From: Bacteroidales bacterium
GTDB lineage: Bacteria > Bacteroidota > Bacteroidia > Bacteroidales > UBA7960
Assembly: GCA_007122745.1 (NCBI GenBank)
Contig: SKTA01000084.1
Location: forward strand, 1-10,540
DNA length: 10,540 nucleotides
Direction of reading: 5' to 3'
Part shown: positions 7,901-10,540 of the stretch, in pieces
Numbering within the stretch: the stretch's first letter is position 1
Layout of the letters: each line of letters begins with the position of its first letter
Program-made: the position numbers and the translations under genes
The notes under the pieces: model-generated
What the model saw: only the letters and a program-made list of their open reading frames with translations
The model's database searches: none
What the model was told of the DNA's origin: nothing

Positions 7901-9057
7901 AACAACCGAATTTTTCCTGGACTTCCTGGGATTGCTACAGAAGACTTCTGCAAAGCTGGGGGATGACCTATGGCATCAATCGCGATGTGTTTGATCAGGT
8001 GATGATTGATTTCAAGGAGAAGTACGGTGTTACGCAGAAGGTAGCGTTTACACCCAAACAGATGCGCGAGATGGCATTCCGTTACAAAGAAATTCTGGCC
8101 GCCCGTAAAGTGCATTTCGAGGAGGATCCGTGGAAGCAATTGCAGCAGACCATTATTCGGGTTTTTGATTCCTGGGACTCTGAGCGCGCCAATGTATACC
8201 GGAATCATTTGCAGATCGCCAATGAGTGGGGTACAGCAGTCGTTATTCAGCAAATGGTCCTGGGTAACATTGGCGACTATTCAGGCACCGGAGTAGTTTT
8301 TACGCACAATCCAATGTTGCCCAAACCGGGTATCTATCTTAACGGGGACTTTACCCTTTGCAGCCAGGGAGAAGATATTGTGGCCGGACTCGTACACGCT
8401 ATGCCGGTCTCAAAAATGCAAAAAAAACTAACGGAAAGGGAATCACAAAAATCGCTGGAAGAGCTGCTTCCTGATATTTACACCAGACTTTATGACCTGG
8501 CGCATGATCTGGTGGAAGAAAAAGGATACAATCATCTTGAAATTGAGTTTACCTTTGAGTCAGCAGATCCAAAAGACTTGTATATTCTGCAGATTCGTGA
8601 CCAGGAGACCCACAAGGCGGAACGTTTACAGGTTTTTGTCGACTCTCATTCCGATATGAACTTGCTGGGCAGGGGTATCGGCGGAGGCGGGGGTGCTCTG
8701 AATGGACGACTGGCCATCGATATGGAAGATATCATCACACTGCGTAAAAAATTTCCGGAAGATGCCTGTATTTTGCTGCGCCCGGATACGGTTCCTGACG
8801 ATATTCCTATTATCTTTGAATGCGATGGCCTGGTAGCCTCAAGAGGAGGCACAACATCTCACGCTGCCGTAACAGCAGCAAGTCTTGGAAAGGTTTGTGT
8901 GCTTAACTGCAGGCAGCTGGTAGTCAACGAGAAAGAGAAACAGTGTTTGATCAATGGCCAAACTTTGGTGCCTGGAGACAAGATATCCATCGACGGATTC
9001 TCCGGCAACATATTCAAAGGTCATTACAAAACCGATTATACCGAGATACTGAGATAG
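4948..9057 (+). CDS. Large PPDK-like protein: unknown N-terminal region + PPDK ATP-grasp + phosphohistidine domain, no PEP/pyruvate barrel
   Basis: Start chosen at 4948 (ATGA overlap with the hydE stop), giving 1369 residues. An upstream ATG at 4852 lies inside hydE and would add 32 unrelated residues. Residues 1 to about 880 are not recognised. They look mainly helical, rich in Leu, Lys, Glu and Phe, with no signal peptide or membrane segment, and an early HPYANYP motif (55-61). From about 881 the match to pyruvate phosphate dikinase is clear: FPVPPGF (896), SVRSG (954-958) then SMPGAMNT, SWDSERANVYR, WGTAV...SGTGVVFT (about 1094-1120), QGEDIVAG (from 1140), EIEFTF (1198-1203) and LYILQIR (1211-1217). 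A glycine run (1245-1249) leads into the swivelling domain with SRGGTTSHAAV, where His1305 is the phosphoryl carrier. The protein stops about 64 residues later, so PPDK's PEP/pyruvate barrel is absent. ATP-driven His phosphorylation is inferred; the acceptor is unknown. Confidence 0.9.
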   Translation: MTQKKFTSGALQVNLAETRQADIQIPAHHQEIVDLSSGHWGINKRTREFFLELYHPYANYPLIVEQYRKILLGDKWFYAQQKGAEELFLKLLDVAASLFKLPLKEAEASQLFRTYFGFFSETENIVISTTSAMTRHLVDVLQAIQENRPELLVKNADLLKKHLGKVAAEENVREALNILLRKVVLAGLESWENNTPTESWFEKYRHFFSKDYSFLLQEIGQPFFVKQKEQLEKSSGWEELCSGVMFYNEIADHFKRSIDQFEKHIERFYFILFLLHLPGMELQRTKLLWELNKVLRNIRSEVEKDDFTDFLDNIFLLFDELKVAYMSTVLDCLLTLGKEVIETKEKRIISIFENKLIALGFANPGTVYIQENWQLKVDPNHLKNIRVWLELIMHAPYTFRKLLSALIVNLRLGGIFIFDTDLFQRDITKLLNSDISPLYKQIKQLTRIFPVYFNEIGAEGTLREVTTVMDEISGRQDKLIHFLRKQIHIEGNNTHIDLCKKIFYFWYDGIKEPLEHILPEDVSYSITTDSKWFKGVHDLLQKVCNKNYCVPADLLQMTHEAFAGYVKEAEHQNSDDKQRLELLFQLYALLREKYSFDISDLTTLLRRYHFFSDEEVERLQNHISRQEMDEGLHLIFDLIDKLNQVIFNPAFSEGWESIYHKRHIAFGIPSMYGQYREDKFEALGLIFRLERLAAKLMEDKVYSSQNEYITARTLKKSFDILSMFRRGLELDGVTSQGLDANLQMLKYGLTSESFSLAQFINLFQFMAKNVKDITNTYFFGFYDQPLQMIIPQIYFKDTDLSEKEKNQLITRHSESFYREIISASFLIQHLDNYISRMVHTLQNMVDNYPPAIIRDIMSYNPDLIISPLYEASPEIDNQIFLGSKAFFQKKLFLNDFPVPPGFVLSTEVFRRRRAIMANASLKKEVDDLVADHIRKLEKKTGMVYGGGRKPLLLSVRSGTAISMPGAMNTFLNVGLNDKIVEKLSKQPNFSWTSWDCYRRLLQSWGMTYGINRDVFDQVMIDFKEKYGVTQKVAFTPKQMREMAFRYKEILAARKVHFEEDPWKQLQQTIIRVFDSWDSERANVYRNHLQIANEWGTAVVIQQMVLGNIGDYSGTGVVFTHNPMLPKPGIYLNGDFTLCSQGEDIVAGLVHAMPVSKMQKKLTERESQKSLEELLPDIYTRLYDLAHDLVEEKGYNHLEIEFTFESADPKDLYILQIRDQETHKAERLQVFVDSHSDMNLLGRGIGGGGGALNGRLAIDMEDIITLRKKFPEDACILLRPDTVPDDIPIIFECDGLVASRGGTTSHAAVTAASLGKVCVLNCRQLVVNEKEKQCLINGQTLVPGDKISIDGFSGNIFKGHYKTDYTEILR

Positions 9058-9086
9058 GCAACTGTCAACGCCATTTAGGCATTGTC

Positions 9087-9135
9087 AAACCCTAAACCCT
9101 AAACCCTAAACCCTAAACCCTAAACCCTAAACTCA
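9087..9135. repeat. Tandem AAACCCT heptamer repeat (plant-telomere-like), six perfect units plus a decayed seventh
   Basis: Six exact head-to-tail copies of AAACCCT run from 9087 to 9128, followed by AAACTCA (9129-9135). The array fills most of the 84-bp gap between the PPDK-like gene and gap and ends seven bases before the gap ATG, so it would form part of the gap leader or ribosome-loading region. The unit equals the Arabidopsis-type telomere repeat, but the surroundings are plainly bacterial. Slippage-prone tandem repeats at this position could vary spacing or mRNA structure; that is inference. There are no spacers, so it is not a CRISPR array. Confidence 0.9.
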
Positions 9136-9141
9136 TAGGCT

Positions 9142-10389
9142 ATGAATATTTCAACAGGGAGTAAAAACTTTATTGGAATTAACGGCCTGGGCCGTATTGG
9201 AAAACTTGTCTTATGGCATGAACTGATCCACAGAGACTTTGATGGCGCAATAATCAATGTCGGCAGGGAGGTTGGTAAAAACATGGAAGATCTGATTCAT
9301 GTGATGGAAACCGATTCCACTTATGGTAGTGTTTCCCGTTTCATTCACGGTGTGGGAGGTCCGCAAAAGCATTTCAGCATCCTTGATCGTAAAAATGGGT
9401 TGTTGGAATTTGACGGTTTCCCGGTTAAGATCCTTCGCAACTACCGCAATCCGGCGCAAATTGAGTGGAAAGAACATGCCGTGCGCATTGTTGTTGACTG
9501 CACGGGCAGGTTTACCGATCCGACTGCCCCTGCCGATAAAGAGGGGGGCAGCTTGCGTGGCCACCTCGAAGCAGGTGCCGAAATGGTGTTGCTCAGCGCA
9601 CCATTCAAGATCAAGGACAAAGCAAAAAAGATGCCTGACGACAGCATCATGATGGTTTACGGCATCAATCATCTCGACTTTAATCCGGAGAAACACCGGA
9701 TAATCTCTGCAGCCAGTTGTACAACAACCGGCCTGGCCCATATGCTGTGGCCACTTCTTCAGAGGGAAGAAACCGCTCAGATCCTGACAGCTTCGATGTC
9801 GACCGTGCACGCTGCCACCAACACACAAAATGTATTGGACGCATTGCCAAAGGCGGCGGCCACCGATCTTCGCAAAAACAGATCAGTTTTTAACAACATC
9901 ATCTTATCCACTACCGGTGCAGCCAAAGCACTTGAAAAAATCATGCCCCAGATTGAGGAGATCGGGTTTATGGCCGACTCTGTGCGCATCCCAACCAACA
10001 CAGTTTCTTTGATCATACTGAATGTGACATTTAATACCAGAATGGACAAGAAAAGTGAGCCTGTGATCAACAAAAGCTTCCTGAATAACGTTTATATAGA
10101 AGCGGCAACAGGGCAGCAAAAGGACCTGCTGGTGTTCAGCGAAAAGCAAAGTGTTTCTGCCGACCTGATGGGCTTCCCCGCTGCCGTGGTTATAGAAGGA
10201 CATGAAACACATACACGTACAGGCTTCATCAGCTTGCCCGAAGCTGCAATGGCGTCGCTGGGAGTTACAGTGAATAAAGACCTGCATCTTCCTGTTACCC
10301 ACGCGAAAATTTTTGGCTGGTATGATAATGAATATGGAAGCTATGTGACAAGCCTTGGAAAACTTGTAAACCATCTTGACAAACATTAA
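9142..10389 (+). CDS. gap: Divergent glyceraldehyde-3-phosphate dehydrogenase
   Basis: The enzyme would oxidise glyceraldehyde 3-phosphate with NAD(P)+ and phosphate to 1,3-bisphosphoglycerate in glycolysis/gluconeogenesis. The N-terminal Rossmann domain has NGLGRIG (14-20). The catalytic domain has ASCTTTG with nucleophile Cys193, STVHA with His223, STTGAAKAL, SVRIPTNTVS and the C-terminal WYDNEYGSYV. At 415 residues it is longer than the usual ~335. The Cys-His spacing is 30 instead of the canonical 27, the typical SCTTNC reads SCTTTG, and the usual DNEWGYS end reads DNEYGSYV. These point to a divergent GAPDH branch, known to me from longer bacterial homologues, rather than the housekeeping type. 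The ATG at 9142 puts NGxGRIG at a normal distance from the N-terminus. It lies just after the heptamer repeat and 35 nt before the next gene. Cofactor preference is not read with confidence. Confidence 0.9.
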   Translation: MNISTGSKNFIGINGLGRIGKLVLWHELIHRDFDGAIINVGREVGKNMEDLIHVMETDSTYGSVSRFIHGVGGPQKHFSILDRKNGLLEFDGFPVKILRNYRNPAQIEWKEHAVRIVVDCTGRFTDPTAPADKEGGSLRGHLEAGAEMVLLSAPFKIKDKAKKMPDDSIMMVYGINHLDFNPEKHRIISAASCTTTGLAHMLWPLLQREETAQILTASMSTVHAATNTQNVLDALPKAAATDLRKNRSVFNNIILSTTGAAKALEKIMPQIEEIGFMADSVRIPTNTVSLIILNVTFNTRMDKKSEPVINKSFLNNVYIEAATGQQKDLLVFSEKQSVSADLMGFPAAVVIEGHETHTRTGFISLPEAAMASLGVTVNKDLHLPVTHAKIFGWYDNEYGSYVTSLGKLVNHLDKH

Positions 10390-10424
10390 AAATATCAATA
10401 AAAAACTTAAAGAAAAGATCAAAA

Positions 10425-10540
10425 ATGAATGCTGTTAAAGACTCGAAAAGACCGGATAAAGAGGTAATCGACATTTCCGGTGATGTGAAGTGGGTTGGAG
10501 TTATCGATTACGATATCGTGACCTTTGATGTGGTGATGGA
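10425..10540 (+). CDS. N-terminus of a probable A-type flavoprotein (FprA-like flavo-diiron protein), cut by the window end
   Basis: The ATG at 10425 opens a frame of 39 codons still open at the window end. The visible part contains KWVGVIDYDIVTFDVVME, which resembles the start of A-type flavoproteins (WVGAIDWDIRDFHGY-type), whose N-terminal metallo-beta-lactamase-like domain carries a diiron site and which reduce O2 or NO in anaerobes. The diagnostic HxExDH motif and the flavodoxin domain lie outside the window, so the call rests on a short N-terminal match. The 35-nt AT-rich gap after gap, with no terminator, suggests co-transcription. Confidence 0.6.
   Translation, partial: MNAVKDSKRPDKEVIDISGDVKWVGVIDYDIVTFDVVM

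Noticed and set aside
7657..8253. A 198-codon open frame on the minus strand inside the PPDK-like gene.
   Set aside because: It is antisense to the conserved ATP-grasp coding sequence, shows no recognisable domain and has no promoter signal I can see.
9087..9135. CRISPR array or eukaryotic telomere.
   Set aside because: Units are 7 bp, contiguous and without spacers, and bacterial genes flank both sides.
9211..9828. A 205-codon open frame on the minus strand opposite gap.
   Set aside because: It lies wholly opposite a clear GAPDH gene and its translation is Cys/His-rich with no recognisable domain, as expected for a shadow frame.

Overview
The window looks like a chromosomal segment of an anaerobic, probably fermentative member of the Bacteroidota. 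This is inferred from three things. Shine-Dalgarno sequences are absent or weak in front of the starts. Two perfect matches to the Bacteroidota -7 promoter box (TAnnTTTG) sit in the divergent intergenic region. The gene content includes [FeFe]-hydrogenase maturases and an A-type flavoprotein. No rRNA, tRNA, CRISPR array or insertion sequence was seen.

Layout. Positions 2-898 hold the 3' end of a trehalose synthase/phosphatase-type gene whose front lies outside the window. It is followed by degenerate CACAAAGG-type repeats that fold with a downstream copy into a terminator-like hairpin (961-1036). Positions 1093-2457 (minus) encode an NAD(P)-dependent aldehyde dehydrogenase resembling the Sad/YneI succinate-semialdehyde type. 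A 153-bp divergent promoter region (2458-2610) separates it from a rightward gene set: hydF (2611-3840), hydE (3866-4951) and a 1369-residue protein (4948-9057). The large protein ends in the ATP-grasp and phosphohistidine domains of pyruvate phosphate dikinase (PPDK) and lacks the PEP/pyruvate barrel. After an 84-bp gap carrying six perfect copies of the plant-telomere heptamer AAACCCT come a divergent GAPDH (9142-10389) and the first 39 codons of an FprA-like flavo-diiron protein (10425 onward).

How the genes may work together. HydF and HydE are two of the three maturases that build the [FeFe]-hydrogenase H-cluster; HydG and the hydrogenase itself are not in the window. The large PPDK-like gene overlaps hydE by ATGA, so it is probably translationally coupled to it. 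GAPDH and FprA suggest a block for fermentative redox balance (NADH/H2), phosphate-bond energy and O2/NO protection. This grouping is an inference from order and strand.

The two most unusual items are the PPDK-like protein, with about 880 residues of unrecognised, apparently helical sequence in front of an ATP/His phosphotransfer module, and the trehalose-phosphatase domain, in which the catalytic aspartates are replaced while the fold and phosphosugar motifs appear intact.
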